Origin: an uncultured Oscillospiraceae bacterium
GTDB taxonomy: Bacteria; Bacillota; Clostridia; Oscillospirales; Oscillospiraceae
Assembly: GCA_934589065.1 (NCBI GenBank)
Contig: CAKTNN010000003.1
Coordinates: forward strand, 14,947-78,946
Direction of reading: 5' to 3'
DNA: 64,000 nucleotides
Shown here: positions 24,469-33,400 of the stretch, in pieces
Layout: every line of letters starts with the position of its first letter
Numbering within the stretch: position 1 is the stretch's first letter
Notes under the pieces: model-generated
Databases searched by the model: none
What the model was told of the DNA's origin: nothing
Seen by the model: the letters and a program-made list of their open reading frames with translations, nothing else
Translations under genes and position numbers: made by a program

Positions 24469-25158
24469 TTATCCAATTCTTTCCAGCAGCTCCGGCAGCT
24501 GGGAAAGATGCGCAATCTGCCAGTCGGGAACGATATCTGCCCTGGGGGCTGCTCCTGTGGGGTTTACCCAACAGGTTTTCATACCTGCGTTTTTGCCGCC
24601 GAGGATATCGGAGGAAAGGCTGTCGCCTACCATCAGGGCATTTTCCTTGCGGTATCCCGGAATCCGGGCGGCGCAGGCATCGAAAAATTCCTTGGAGGGC
24701 TTGTTAGCCCCCAGATCCTGGGAGACAAAAACCTGCTCAAAATAGGGGTAGAGTCCGGCGCTGGTCAGGCGGCTGTGCTGCACCGAGGCAGTGCCGTTGC
24801 TGGCAAGAAACAGCCGATACTTTCCTAGGATGGCATCCAGGGCCTCCTTTGCACCGGGAAGAAAATAGTGCCCGATTCCCAGATTGTGCTCGTAGCTCTT
24901 TGCTACGGCTTCTGCCTCTGCGGGAATGCCCATTTCTGCAAACAGCACCTGAAACCGTCCGGTCAAGACCTGCTGCCGGGTGATTTCTCCTTTTTCCAGC
25001 CGTTCCCAGTGCTGCCGGTTGATGACATGGTAGCGATCCAAAACGGCGTCGGTGGGTTCCAGGCCGAAAGAGCGGAAGGTTTTGGCGATGGCAAGGCGCT
25101 CTGCCTTGTGAAAATCCAGAATGGTATCGTCTAAATCCAGAAAGAGAAATTCAATCAT
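24469..25158 (-). CDS. yjjG: YjjG-family HAD nucleotidase
   Basis: A 229-residue HAD hydrolase with motif I FLDLDDTILDF, motif II LASNGT, a Lys near GANKPSKEFFD and motif IV MVGDSLSSDILGGKNAG. The architecture and the FHKAERLAIAKTF cap segment match YjjG-type pyrimidine 5'-nucleotidases, which remove phosphate from noncanonical nucleotides. GGAGGG precedes the ATG, and the gene overlaps the end of rsmA by ATGA, so the two are coupled. Another small-phosphate substrate is possible. Confidence 0.85.
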   Translation of the reverse strand: MIEFLFLDLDDTILDFHKAERLAIAKTFRSFGLEPTDAVLDRYHVINRQHWERLEKGEITRQQVLTGRFQVLFAEMGIPAEAEAVAKSYEHNLGIGHYFLPGAKEALDAILGKYRLFLASNGTASVQHSRLTSAGLYPYFEQVFVSQDLGANKPSKEFFDACAARIPGYRKENALMVGDSLSSDILGGKNAGMKTCWVNPTGAAPRADIVPDWQIAHLSQLPELLERIG

Positions 25159-26021
25159 TTTTCCCTCCCGGCGACAATGGCGTTGGCAATGGCGGCAAAC
25201 TGGGCAATGGAAAGGGTTTCACCCCGGACGTTTTCCGCAAATCCGCACTGGGCAAGGATTGCTTCCGCCCCCGGCTTCCCCAGCTCCGGGAAGCCGGAGG
25301 CCAGACCGTTGCTGAGCTTTTTCCGCCGCATGGCAAAGCTGGATTTTACCACCCGGAAGAAGGTGGCTTCGTCGGCAATGTCCCAGGGGCGGGATTCCCG
25401 GCGGCAGAGGGTGATTACCCCAGAGGTTACTTTTGGTTGGGGCATAAAGCAGTGGGGCGGCACATCGAAGAGGTATTTGGGGACGGCGTAATACTGGCAG
25501 AAGACGGAGAATGCGCCATAGTCCGCCGTGCCCGGCTGGGCGGCAATCCGCTGGGCAACCTCCTTCTGCACCATGACGGTTACGGAATCGAAGCAGTCCG
25601 CTTCCAGCAGGGCAGAGAGAATGGGGGTGGTGATGTAGTAGGGCAGGTTGGCGCAGGCCATGGGCCGCAGACCGGAAAAGCGCTGCGCAACCAGGGCGGG
25701 GATATCCTGCTTTAGAATATCCCCCCAGAGGATTTCCAGATTATCAAATTCTCCGACGGTCTCCGCCAGAATGGGCTCCAGCCGGGTATCCACCTCTACG
25801 GCGCATACCTTTCCTGCCCGCAGGCACAGCTGCTGGGTCAGCGGGCCGATGCCCGGGCCGATTTCCAGCACACCGGCGGTGGAGTCCACCCCCGCTTCCT
25901 GGGCTATGGAGGCGGGAACCCAGGGGGCAATCAGAAAATTTTGCCCCTTTGCCTTGGAAAAATGAAAGCCGTGGGCGGCGAGGAGCGGCTTCATTACCTG
26001 AATATCGCAAACATTTACCAT
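25155..26021 (-). CDS. rsmA: 16S rRNA dimethyladenosine transferase RsmA (KsgA)
   Basis: RsmA dimethylates two adjacent adenines near the 3' end of 16S rRNA. The 288-residue protein shows KAKGQNFLIAPWV, the SAM motif VLEIGPGIGPLTQQL, CAVEVDTRLEP and the catalytic ANLPYYITTPIL (NLPY). ATG 26021 is chosen; the longer in-frame extension upstream has no homologous features. It starts a two-gene unit with yjjG and lies downstream of the G5/3D gene, an association like yabE-ksgA of Bacillus. Confidence 0.96.
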   Translation of the reverse strand: MVNVCDIQVMKPLLAAHGFHFSKAKGQNFLIAPWVPASIAQEAGVDSTAGVLEIGPGIGPLTQQLCLRAGKVCAVEVDTRLEPILAETVGEFDNLEILWGDILKQDIPALVAQRFSGLRPMACANLPYYITTPILSALLEADCFDSVTVMVQKEVAQRIAAQPGTADYGAFSVFCQYYAVPKYLFDVPPHCFMPQPKVTSGVITLCRRESRPWDIADEATFFRVVKSSFAMRRKKLSNGLASGFPELGKPGAEAILAQCGFAENVRGETLSIAQFAAIANAIVAGREK

Positions 26022-26112
26022 AGAATTTGCCTTTCTGTCTGTAAACCGGGAATGAGCCCCGGAATGGATTCTTTTTCTTTCAGTATACCAAAAATGCCGG
26101 GGTTTGACAATA

Positions 26113-27117
26113 TCATTCCAGAAAATATACGGTGCAGGTGCGCCTGCCAAAGGCAATGCATTCTTCATAGCTGGGCAGGTACAAGTCCATCCGGTCACCC
26201 TTGATGTCTCCGCCGCAGTCCTCGGCCTCCGCAAGGCCATAGATGTAGCTGCCGTCGGAGGCCATGATAAACATTCTTGTGCCGTAGGGGATGTATCGCG
26301 GGTCTACCGCCACCGTGCCCCGGTGCACCCGGGTGTTTGTGGCGGTGGTGCTGGTGCACCCTGCATCGGTGTGTGTGTAGGCCGTGGCCCGGACATAGTC
26401 CTTCTTTTTGTAGTGCAGCCGTTCCCCTGTGGGCAGGAGCAGCGCATCCTCCGTAACCACCACCTGGGGCGCTGCCTTTGCACGGGCACTCCCAATTCCC
26501 ATGGCAACGATTTCCGTAATGGGGGAGGTGACCAGGGATTCTTCCAGGATTTCCCGCTGTGTCTCTACTCCGTTTACATAAGTAACCCAGGCCCGGCATT
26601 TCAGCGTGCCGTCCCGTCCCTGGGTGAGCACCTGCCGACTGCCGGAGGGCAGCTGGGGGCTGCAAACCTCCCGGGTTTCGTGGGGAAGGCAGCGGGTATA
26701 GCATTCCTCCCGGCGGAGAACCCGGTCAACCCGCAGCTGCATCCCGTGATACACCAGGGTTTGGGCAGGGACGTTTAATTCGTCTCCTTCCTCCCTTTGC
26801 AGCCCCAGCCGGTTTAGTAGATTCTCTACGGTTTCTTCCTGGGCGGGTACGGATAAGAGCTGCCCATGCCAGGATAGCTCCACCACCGGGGCTCGCCGCA
26901 CGGTGATGGTGCGCTCTGCCAGGGTGAATTGATCCCGGTCATCCAATTGCACACCCGCCTTTTCCAGGACGGTGGCGGCGTCGCTGGCAAAGCCGGTATA
27001 GTGGTAGGTTCGCCCGCCGTCCCGGATGGTATAGCTGGTGGCGCACACGCTCTGCACCATTACCCCGGCGATAAAGACCGCGGGAAAAATCCACAGGAAC
27101 AATAGCTTTTTCTTCAC
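26113..27117 (-). CDS. G5 and 3D domain cell-wall protein (YabE-like)
   Basis: The 334-residue secreted protein starts at GTG 27117, 9 bases after GGAGG, giving a signal/anchor KKKLLFLWIFPAVFIAGVMV. Two DUF348-like segments follow (TYHYTGFASDAATVLEKAGV; LLSVPAQEETVENLLNRLGL), then a G5 domain (~165-230; TYVNGVETQREILEES) and a C-terminal 3D domain with ATAYTHTDAG, AVDPRYIPYGTRMFI and DCGGDIKGDRMDLYL. The 3D domain resembles MltA-type lytic transglycosylases and its Asp residues are conserved. It likely remodels peptidoglycan. The order next to rsmA matches the Bacillus yabE-rnmV-ksgA locus, but rnmV is absent. Confidence 0.9.
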   Translation of the reverse strand: MKKKLLFLWIFPAVFIAGVMVQSVCATSYTIRDGGRTYHYTGFASDAATVLEKAGVQLDDRDQFTLAERTITVRRAPVVELSWHGQLLSVPAQEETVENLLNRLGLQREEGDELNVPAQTLVYHGMQLRVDRVLRREECYTRCLPHETREVCSPQLPSGSRQVLTQGRDGTLKCRAWVTYVNGVETQREILEESLVTSPITEIVAMGIGSARAKAAPQVVVTEDALLLPTGERLHYKKKDYVRATAYTHTDAGCTSTTATNTRVHRGTVAVDPRYIPYGTRMFIMASDGSYIYGLAEAEDCGGDIKGDRMDLYLPSYEECIAFGRRTCTVYFLE

Positions 27118-27209
27118 AAAGACTGTCCTCCACACCCGCCCAGTCTCTGTGTCTCCAAAAAAGCTACAATTTGTAACCAATCGGGACGGCTTTCCGATAG
27201 AATGTCATA

Positions 27210-27237
27210 ATTATATATTTTTTCTTTAAAAAGTCAA
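27210..27237 (-). promoter_or_regulatory. promoter of the G5/3D gene
   Basis: Minus-strand TTGACT (27237-27232), a 16-base spacer and TATAAT (27215-27210). Confidence 0.75.
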
Positions 27238-27353
27238 GTTTTTTCGAGTTCTAAATACTTTGCAAAACATTTTGAATCCGATCTATTTGCCTCGCATTTT
27301 GCGGGATATCCACGAATAGTTACATTTTGTAATAAAATTTGTCGAAAGAAAAA

Positions 27354-27378
27354 GCCCCTCTCCGTGGGGGAGAGGGGC
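27354..27378 (-). terminator. terminator of the ABC importer operon
   Basis: GCCCCTCTCC and GGAGAGGGGC pair over 10 bp; on the minus strand TTTTTCTTTC follows. Confidence 0.85.
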
Positions 27379-27434
27379 GGTGCGCCGCCGCGGCGGGGGA
27401 AGAAGAAGTGCAGAAAACACGACGCAGTCCCATG

Positions 27435-28004
27435 TTACAGGGCAAGCGTCTTGGTAATGCCCAGCATTTCGGCATCCTCCGGGCGGTGGGTAACCAGCAG
27501 GAGGGTGGCATCCGGACAATGGGAAAGAATGGCGTCCACGCAGCGCCTGACGGCGGCCTCGTCCAGCCCCGTAAAGGGCTCATCCAGAACCAGCAGCTCC
27601 GGCTGTGCCAGAATCGCCCGGGCCAGGGCAACTCTGCGGGCCATGCCGCCGGACAGCTGAGAAGCGGGAAGATTGACTGCGTCCCAAATTCCCAGCTGGG
27701 AAAGAATTTTTGCAATGGCGTCCTGGCTTGCATTGCGGCCCAGGGCCATGCGGAGGTTTCCCATGACGGTAAGATTCCGGCAAAGGCGATCCTCCTGGAA
27801 TACCGCGGCTTTTCGTTCCGGCACGCCGGTAACGGTTCCGGCATCTGGGGTTTCCAGCCCCAGAATCAGCCGCAAAAGGGTGGTTTTTCCCCGGCCCGAG
27901 GGGGCGAGAATGGCATAGCGCGCTCCATCTTCAAAGGTTTGGGAAAAGCCTTGCAGGATGGTCTTTTCTCCGTAGGACTTGGTAATATCTTTCAGAACAA
28001 TCAT
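27435..28004 (-). CDS. ABC transporter ATPase (taurine/nitrate type, short)
   Basis: The 189-residue ATPase has Walker A APSGRGKTTLL (~33-43), the Q-loop in VFQEDRLC, signature LSGGMARRVALARAIL, Walker B LLVLDEPFTGLD and the switch His in LVTHRPEDA. It belongs to the SsuB/TauB/NrtD group but is shorter than the usual 240-260 residues and stops soon after the switch region, lacking the C-terminal part. GGAGGAG precedes ATG 28004. It ends the binding protein-permease-ATPase operon. Confidence 0.9.
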   Translation of the reverse strand: MIVLKDITKSYGEKTILQGFSQTFEDGARYAILAPSGRGKTTLLRLILGLETPDAGTVTGVPERKAAVFQEDRLCRNLTVMGNLRMALGRNASQDAIAKILSQLGIWDAVNLPASQLSGGMARRVALARAILAQPELLVLDEPFTGLDEAAVRRCVDAILSHCPDATLLLVTHRPEDAEMLGITKTLAL

Positions 28005-28014
28005 GGCACTCCTC

Positions 28015-28779
28015 CTAAGCCGCCCGTTCCAGGGCCCGGAAAAGCCAATCCAGCAGCAGGAGGAACACCTTTTCAAAGCAGGCGCTGATGACAACAATAA
28101 TCACCGTCCAGGAGAAAAGGTCGGCAATTTCCAGATAGACCTTGGCATCGTACAGCATCCCTCCGATGGAATGGGAGGTGACGGCAATGACCTCGGCAGC
28201 CACGCCGGACTTCCAGCACATTCCCAGGGCCACCCGGCTGCCGGAGCGGAGGCTTGGGGCCAGGGTGGGCAGATAAATGCCGGGAATCTGGCGGTGCAGA
28301 GGAATGCGGAAGACCTTCGCCATTTCCTTTAATCGGGGGTCGGCGTTTTTGATTCCCTGCAGGGCGTTTGCGTAGAGTACCGGCAGCACCATCAGGAAGG
28401 AGATAAAGGTGCTCAGGCGTTTGCCGGAGAGCCATAGCAGGGCAATGACAATAAAGGAGGCCACCGGCACAGACTGCACCGCCACAATGTAGGGCCGCAG
28501 CAGCGCCTCGACTACAGGGGAAAGGGCACTGAGGGCAGCCAGTACCAGAGCCAGCCCAAAGGCCAGTAAAAAGCCAAGGCTGATGCGCTGAAAGGTAAAA
28601 CCGATGGCCTGCCAGGTTTCCGGCAGCCACATTAGCTGCCACAGCCGCCGGGCGACCTGGATGGGCCCCACCAGCAGCAGCCGGTTGTGCAGCGCCAGGG
28701 CAGCCAGCTGCCAGACAGCCAGAGCCAGCAGCACCGAAAGAATGCGCAGACTTTTGGGCGTTTTCGGATCAGACGCCAT
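28015..28779 (-). CDS. ABC transporter permease (taurine/nitrate type)
   Basis: The 254-residue permease has about six helices and the cytoplasmic EAA-type loop (GIKNADPRLKEMAKVFRIPL), plus PVASFIVIALLWLSG, typical of the SsuC/TauC group. The start ATG 28779 lies inside the end of the substrate-binding gene, overlapping by 11 bases; the longer upstream frame is rejected. The ATPase gene follows after 10 bases. Confidence 0.92.
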   Translation of the reverse strand: MASDPKTPKSLRILSVLLALAVWQLAALALHNRLLLVGPIQVARRLWQLMWLPETWQAIGFTFQRISLGFLLAFGLALVLAALSALSPVVEALLRPYIVAVQSVPVASFIVIALLWLSGKRLSTFISFLMVLPVLYANALQGIKNADPRLKEMAKVFRIPLHRQIPGIYLPTLAPSLRSGSRVALGMCWKSGVAAEVIAVTSHSIGGMLYDAKVYLEIADLFSWTVIIVVISACFEKVFLLLLDWLFRALERAA

Positions 28780-29824
28780 AGTAGAAATCGTCGCCGGGCA
28801 GATTGCCGCCAACGGCCTTGGGGTTCTGCTCAAAGAGCACATTCAGGCAGCCGCTGAGGGCAGCCTTCATTTCGGCACCGGTGATGCACACGATGTTGCA
28901 CTGTGGAATGGCCTTTTTGGCAACGGCGGCCTTGACAATGTCATACTTGCCGCAGAGTTCGCCTGCTTCCTCGGGGTTCTCGTTGACCCAGGAAGCGCTG
29001 GCGGCAAAATCAGCCAGGAATTGTTCCACAGCCTCGGGGTTTTCCTCTGCGAACTGGGTGCGCACCAGAATACAGGCGGTGGTGCACAGGCTGCCGGAGC
29101 CAACCTTTTCCCATTCCTCGGACAGGGAAAGCTTTACCTGGAAGCCTTCCCCCAGCTGACCGGCGGCAGCGATCACATAAGGCTGAGGCAGCATGGCAAC
29201 GCCGCTGCCCTCGGCATTCAGAACGGCGACCACCTCGCTGGGCTCGCTCTTAAAGTCCAGGGTGACATCCTTGTCGGGATCCAGGCCATTCTGGGTCAGT
29301 ACGTAGCGCAGGAAGTATTCGGGGGTGGAGCCCTTGCCGGTGGCATAGATGGTCTTGCCCTTCAAATCGGCAACGGAGGAGATTTCATCCGTGCCGTACT
29401 CTGCCAGGTACAGCACACCCAGCACGTTGACAGCCAGAGCCTTTACGCCGCCCTCGGTCTTGTTATAGAGAACGGAGGCAAGGTTGGAGGGGACGGAAAC
29501 GATGTCCAGCTCTCCCTGCAGAAGTAGTGGCGTCAGCTCATCGGCGGCGCCTTTGATGGTGTAGCTATAGGGGGAGGCGGCATTCTGGTCGGCATCGTCA
29601 AAGAGCTTTACCATGCCAATGCCGGTGGGGCCGGTCATAGCGCCCAGACGGACGGGGGCGGCTTTTGCAGGTGCTTCGGTGGCAGCCTCGGTAGTGGCTT
29701 CGGCAGTGGGTGCAGCGGTGGTTTCCGTGGCCTGAGTGGTTTCCGGGGCAGCGGTGGTGCCGCAGGCGGCAAGCATGGAAACCAGCAGTGCCAGCAGGCA
29801 CAGGGCAGCAGTCAGTTTTTTCAT
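28769..29824 (-). CDS. ABC transporter substrate-binding lipoprotein
   Basis: The 351-residue lipoprotein has a signal peptide with lipobox SMLAAC (Cys21), then a Thr/Ala/Glu linker and a periplasmic-binding fold of the NMT1/SsuA/NrtA kind (VRLGAMTGPTGIGMVKLFDD, LLLQGELDIVSVPSNLASVL, DLKGKTIYATGKGSTPEYFL). It should capture a small organic solute for the permease/ATPase encoded downstream. The ligand cannot be assigned; thiamine precursors, sulfonates and nitrate analogues are all possible. It is transcribed separately from the DUF1292 gene, whose terminator lies just upstream. Confidence 0.9.
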   Translation of the reverse strand: MKKLTAALCLLALLVSMLAACGTTAAPETTQATETTAAPTAEATTEAATEAPAKAAPVRLGAMTGPTGIGMVKLFDDADQNAASPYSYTIKGAADELTPLLLQGELDIVSVPSNLASVLYNKTEGGVKALAVNVLGVLYLAEYGTDEISSVADLKGKTIYATGKGSTPEYFLRYVLTQNGLDPDKDVTLDFKSEPSEVVAVLNAEGSGVAMLPQPYVIAAAGQLGEGFQVKLSLSEEWEKVGSGSLCTTACILVRTQFAEENPEAVEQFLADFAASASWVNENPEEAGELCGKYDIVKAAVAKKAIPQCNIVCITGAEMKAALSGCLNVLFEQNPKAVGGNLPGDDFYYGV

Positions 29825-29907
29825 GATTTCGTACCTTCTCTCTGGGGATGCCGCAGCATCGCCCGGTATTCTTTTGGGAGTCTACCCGCATTGTACAATA
29901 AAAGAAA

Positions 29908-29943
29908 GCAGGTTTTCTGTTGCATCCGCAACAGAAAACCTGC
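29908..29943 (-). terminator. terminator of the DUF1292 gene
   Basis: GCAGGTTTTCTGTTGC and GCAACAGAAAACCTGC pair perfectly over 16 bp; the minus strand continues TTTCTTTTATT. Confidence 0.9.
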
Positions 29944-29957
29944 CGTTGGGGCTTGGC

Positions 29958-30251
29958 TTACTCCTCGAAGGTCAGCACATCCTTGTATTTCTCTTTGAAG
30001 ATGTCGTACACCGCATTCAGAATGGCTTCATCCTGGACGGAGATGTAGTTTTCGGTTTCCTCGTCCACCGGCTCAACCTCCAGAATCACCACATCCGTGG
30101 CGGCTTCTTCGGCAGGCAGCAGCAGGAGGTATTCCTTGCCCTGGTAGGGAATGCAGTCGAGATATTCAAAATCGGTATCCTGACCGTTTTCGTCCGTCAG
30201 GGTGAGGATGCTGGTTTCTTCTTCTTCGTTTTCCAAAATTTCGTTGTCCAT
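29958..30251 (-). CDS. DUF1292 domain protein
   Basis: The 97-residue, very acidic cytosolic protein contains the DUF1292 pattern: ILTLTDENGQDTDFEYLDCI, YQGKEYLLLLP and VVILEVEPVDEET, ending in an amphipathic helix. It resembles B. subtilis YrzB. In many Clostridia this family lies with the Holliday-junction resolvase RuvX, but not here. AAAGGAG precedes the start, and it has its own promoter and terminator. Function is unknown. Confidence 0.88.
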   Translation of the reverse strand: MDNEILENEEEETSILTLTDENGQDTDFEYLDCIPYQGKEYLLLLPAEEAATDVVILEVEPVDEETENYISVQDEAILNAVYDIFKEKYKDVLTFEE

Positions 30252-30281
30252 AGTAATGGGCTCCTTTCAGGTTGTGGCATC

Positions 30282-30310
30282 ATTATATCGGATAGACGGT
30301 GGAAAAGCAA
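30282..30310 (-). promoter_or_regulatory. promoter of the DUF1292 gene
   Basis: Minus-strand TTGCTT (30310-30305), a 17-base spacer and TATAAT (30287-30282). The rest of 30311-30600 holds no gene that I can support. Confidence 0.7.
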
Positions 30311-30600
30311 GTAGAAAAGGGGGATTTGAAACGGGAAAGCTGGGTTTTCCGGTAATTGTAAAGGCGAACGGAAATCCGGCAGGCAAAGCGATCAGCACGG
30401 TGACCGCCGCCTTCCCGGTGCTTAATGACATTTCGGGCCGAAAAAACGGCATTTCACGCCGCAGTGAGATCCGCAACCGGAATCTGTGATAAAATGCAGA
30501 TATACGTCCATCGGAAAAGTTGGAAAGCAGCACTGGCTGTACCGCCTTTTCGGACGGAATAATTACCACACCTGCCAGGGTGGAAAGTGAGGGATTTTCA

Positions 30601-31659
30601 ATGAAACGATTCCGGAATGAAAAAGGGAGAATGCTGTCACTGCTACTGAGCCTGGTGCTGACGGTGGGCCTGATCTATGCCAATGCTGTGCCGGCATCTG
30701 CGGCACAGGGGGACACCTATTCTTTTACCCATGCCTACGACTGTCAGAGAACGCCAGCGTATCCCAAAAAAGGGGATACTTTTCAGGCATCCGGTTTTCG
30801 TACTCCACTGGATGCAGCCGGACATTACATTGACGGGGAGATTAACGCGAGCTACGCATGGATGCTGACATCTCTGGGAAACTTCGGTGGTGTTGCTTCT
30901 CCGTCCGCCAATCTTACTTCGATCGTTAATCATGTTGCCGCAACGTATGGCGTCGCAGCAGCAAATGTAGAGGTATTTCAACTGACAAAGGATGGCAGCG
31001 ATATTGCAAAAGGCGTTATTTTTGCCCGGTCTCCTGAATTGACTGCTTTTCTAGGCGATAACTGGAACGGAGACGGAAGTACCTACCTGCTCAGCAGTTC
31101 CACATTAACCAATCCCACAACGGTAACGATCTCCCAGGATGTGACAACCGGTTTTGCGCCGTCACACACCCATAGCTGGGCTTCTGTCACCTCCGGCAAT
31201 GGCACAAAAGAAGCGTCTGCCGCCATCACCTGCCCCGGCTGCGGCGAAACTCTGAAGGTTACCCTGACTGCCTCTGATGTGATTTTGCCTGGCGAGGTGT
31301 TTACTGCCAAAATTGGAACAGAACCGTCCAGCGTGTCCTCCGTGCGCAGTTCCGCCTCTCCGCTAACCGTTTCCAAGACGCCGGGTTATAAATATTCCGC
31401 CACCGGCAGCGACTTTGCCGCTATTGACCCCGACAACTTCACGGCTAAGACCGGCTTCTATCAGGCCAGTATTCTGGTAATGGACGGCAACGAAACGGTA
31501 GAGAATTTGTATGTTCGCTATGCCGCCAGCGACCCGACGATCACCGCCGCTACCGGGGATGACCGTCCTATCGGAATGGCGTTTATTGGGATGGCGTTCT
31601 TCGGCGCCATGGCAGCTGCCGCGTTTGTCCTTGACGGCAAGCGCAAGGGTCGCCGCTGA
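30601..31659 (+). CDS. secreted surface protein with atypical sorting signal, probable sortase substrate
   Basis: ATG 30601 follows GAGGG and gives a signal peptide (RMLSLLLSLVLTVGLIYANA, cut near ASAAQ). The 352-residue protein has a central CPGCGE pair and a C-terminus TAATGDDRPIG, a hydrophobic helix (MAFIGMAFFGAMAAAAFVL) and basic KRKGRR. That tripartite tail has the layout of a cell-wall sorting signal, with ATGDD in place of LPxTGD. A class B sortase gene follows after 78 bases. It is probably anchored by that sortase, which is inference. No known adhesin domain is recognised. Confidence 0.75.
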   Translation: MKRFRNEKGRMLSLLLSLVLTVGLIYANAVPASAAQGDTYSFTHAYDCQRTPAYPKKGDTFQASGFRTPLDAAGHYIDGEINASYAWMLTSLGNFGGVASPSANLTSIVNHVAATYGVAAANVEVFQLTKDGSDIAKGVIFARSPELTAFLGDNWNGDGSTYLLSSSTLTNPTTVTISQDVTTGFAPSHTHSWASVTSGNGTKEASAAITCPGCGETLKVTLTASDVILPGEVFTAKIGTEPSSVSSVRSSASPLTVSKTPGYKYSATGSDFAAIDPDNFTAKTGFYQASILVMDGNETVENLYVRYAASDPTITAATGDDRPIGMAFIGMAFFGAMAAAAFVLDGKRKGRR

Positions 31660-31686
31660 TTTCACCAAGCATCCACATTCCACCTC

Positions 31687-31711
31687 TGGGGCGGCAACGA
31701 TTGCCGCCCCA
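31687..31711 (+). terminator. hairpin between surface protein and sortase genes
   Basis: TGGGGCGGCAA and TTGCCGCCCCA form an 11-bp stem with a CGA loop but no T tract, so it more likely attenuates or stabilises the upstream message than stops all transcription. Confidence 0.5.
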
Positions 31712-31737
31712 AATGCATAAGCCACAAGGGGGCGCCT

Positions 31738-32604
31738 ATGCCGAAATACCATGGAAAATACCTCAGAGCATCTCACCGCCCCCTCCTATGGATTGGCATA
31801 GGAGGCAGTATTCTGGCGCTGGTGTGTGCCTGCATCATTGTAAAATTTCTCTACGGGGCAATGAAGGCCAGCAATACCCGCCATCAGACGATTGAAGCCT
31901 ATGTTATTCCCCCGTCGTCCGAACCGGAGCCCACAGTCCCGCCGCAAACCCAGAGTGAGCCGACTCCCGGCCCTGAAGAAGAAACCCAGGAAACCACAAA
32001 TCCCCTCATTATCCCCACCCAGCCACCCAGATTTCCTGCCATCGACTTTGATGGCCTGCGAGGGAAAAACGGGGATGTTGTTGCTTGGCTTCAAATCCCG
32101 GCGCTGGAGATGATCAACTATCCGGTGGTGCTGGGCAGGGACAATGCCTACTACACCACCCATGCCTGGGACGGAGAAGAAAGCGAAAACGGCGCAATTT
32201 TTCTGGACTTCCGGAATCAGGGAGACTTTTCCCAAATGCACAACATTCTCTACGGACACTGCATGAAAGATGGCTCCATGTTTCAGTCCCTGGGGAAATG
32301 GGAGGGCACAAGCTTCTACAATACCAGTGACAAAACCGTCCTTCTTTATCTTCCGGAAGAGACCAGAGTTTATAAAATCTTTGCCGTGGAGCGAGTCAAT
32401 GCCCTGGACAACCGGGTTTACAGAACGGATTATACCCCTGATGAAATCTGGGAAGAAGTTCTGAGCGAAACCCTGCGCAAGTCTCAGCACAATGCCGCAC
32501 CGGAGTTGACTGCCCAATCGGAGGTTTTGACCCTTTCCACCTGCGTAGGCGACATGGACCGTCTGGTAGTTCATAGCGTGTGCGTCGAGCATGTGCCATT
32601 ATAA
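31738..32604 (+). CDS. class B sortase
   Basis: The 288-residue protein has a non-cleaved N-terminal anchor (PLLWIGIGGSILALVCACII), a Pro/Glu/Thr-rich linker (~55-95) and a class B sortase catalytic domain: YPVVLGRDNAYYTTHAWDG, NGAIFLDFRN and ILYGHCMKDGSMFQSL. The active site is His174 (YGH), Cys269 (TLSTC) and Arg275 (DRLVV). It should cut a sorting signal and join the protein to peptidoglycan or to another pilin. Its genetic partner upstream carries a non-canonical signal. AAGGGGG precedes the ATG. The two-component genes follow after 70 bases. Confidence 0.93.
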   Translation: MPKYHGKYLRASHRPLLWIGIGGSILALVCACIIVKFLYGAMKASNTRHQTIEAYVIPPSSEPEPTVPPQTQSEPTPGPEEETQETTNPLIIPTQPPRFPAIDFDGLRGKNGDVVAWLQIPALEMINYPVVLGRDNAYYTTHAWDGEESENGAIFLDFRNQGDFSQMHNILYGHCMKDGSMFQSLGKWEGTSFYNTSDKTVLLYLPEETRVYKIFAVERVNALDNRVYRTDYTPDEIWEEVLSETLRKSQHNAAPELTAQSEVLTLSTCVGDMDRLVVHSVCVEHVPL

Positions 32605-32674
32605 AATCTTGCGGAAAACGTTTTTTGCTGATATACTGATGGTAACATCTTGCTTGTGAGGGGAGGAAACTGCC

Positions 32675-33400
32675 GTGGTGAACATCGCGGTTTGTGACGA
32701 TAACAGCGTGGAATTGTCCCATGTGACAATGCTGCTGAAGCAATATCAGGCACAGCACTGTCTTGCGGTCCGCACCGACGTATTTTCCAACGCCATTGAC
32801 CTGATGAACGCGATACACAGCGTCAATTATCAGCTGTTGCTTTTGGATATCCTGATGCCGGGCTTCTCAGGCATTCAGGCTGCCCGGGAGATCCGCACCT
32901 TTGACAGCGAAACAAAGATCATCTTCCTTACTTCCTCCCCGGAATATGCCGTGGAAAGCTATAGCGTGGATGCGTTTTACTATCTGCTCAAGCCAGTCAG
33001 GGAAGAGGATCTTTTTCCCGTTCTGGATCGCTTGCTGCGACAGTTCCAGCAGGCAGAGGATGCCCTCCTGCTGACCTTTCCCTCGGGGGTAATACGCCTG
33101 CCCTACTCCCGCCTGGAAGTTTTAGAGGTCAACAGCAAACGCCTGCTGTTTTATCTGAACGACGGCTCCATTCAGAAGGTCTCCGGCACTATGACACAGT
33201 ACGAGCCCCAGCTGCTGGAGCGCAGAGAATTTGTAAAGGTGCACCGCTCCTATCTTGTGAATATGGACTACATTCGGAATTTGAAAGGGAATGTGCTGGT
33301 CACCTGTTCCGGGGTAACTGTTCCCGTCTCCCGGCTTCTTTCCAGTCAGGTACACAAGACTTATATGGATTTCCTGTTTCAGGAGGAGCGGCAGTTATGA
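32675..33400 (+). CDS. LytTR response regulator (AgrA-like)
   Basis: The 241-residue protein has a receiver domain (VCDDNSVE, phospho-acceptor Asp58 in LLLLDILMPG, Lys in YLLKPV) and a C-terminal LytTR DNA-binding domain (RLEVLEVNSKRLLFYL, FVKVHRSYLVNMDYIRNL). The start is GTG 32675 after GGGGAGG. It overlaps the histidine kinase gene by ATGA. Targets are probably the upstream surface-protein/sortase genes, inferred from location only. Confidence 0.93.
   Translation: MVNIAVCDDNSVELSHVTMLLKQYQAQHCLAVRTDVFSNAIDLMNAIHSVNYQLLLLDILMPGFSGIQAAREIRTFDSETKIIFLTSSPEYAVESYSVDAFYYLLKPVREEDLFPVLDRLLRQFQQAEDALLLTFPSGVIRLPYSRLEVLEVNSKRLLFYLNDGSIQKVSGTMTQYEPQLLERREFVKVHRSYLVNMDYIRNLKGNVLVTCSGVTVPVSRLLSSQVHKTYMDFLFQEERQL

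Noticed and set aside
29825..29907. TPP or other riboswitch before the ABC binding protein gene
   Set aside because: The leader is short and lacks the conserved TPP or SAM motifs.
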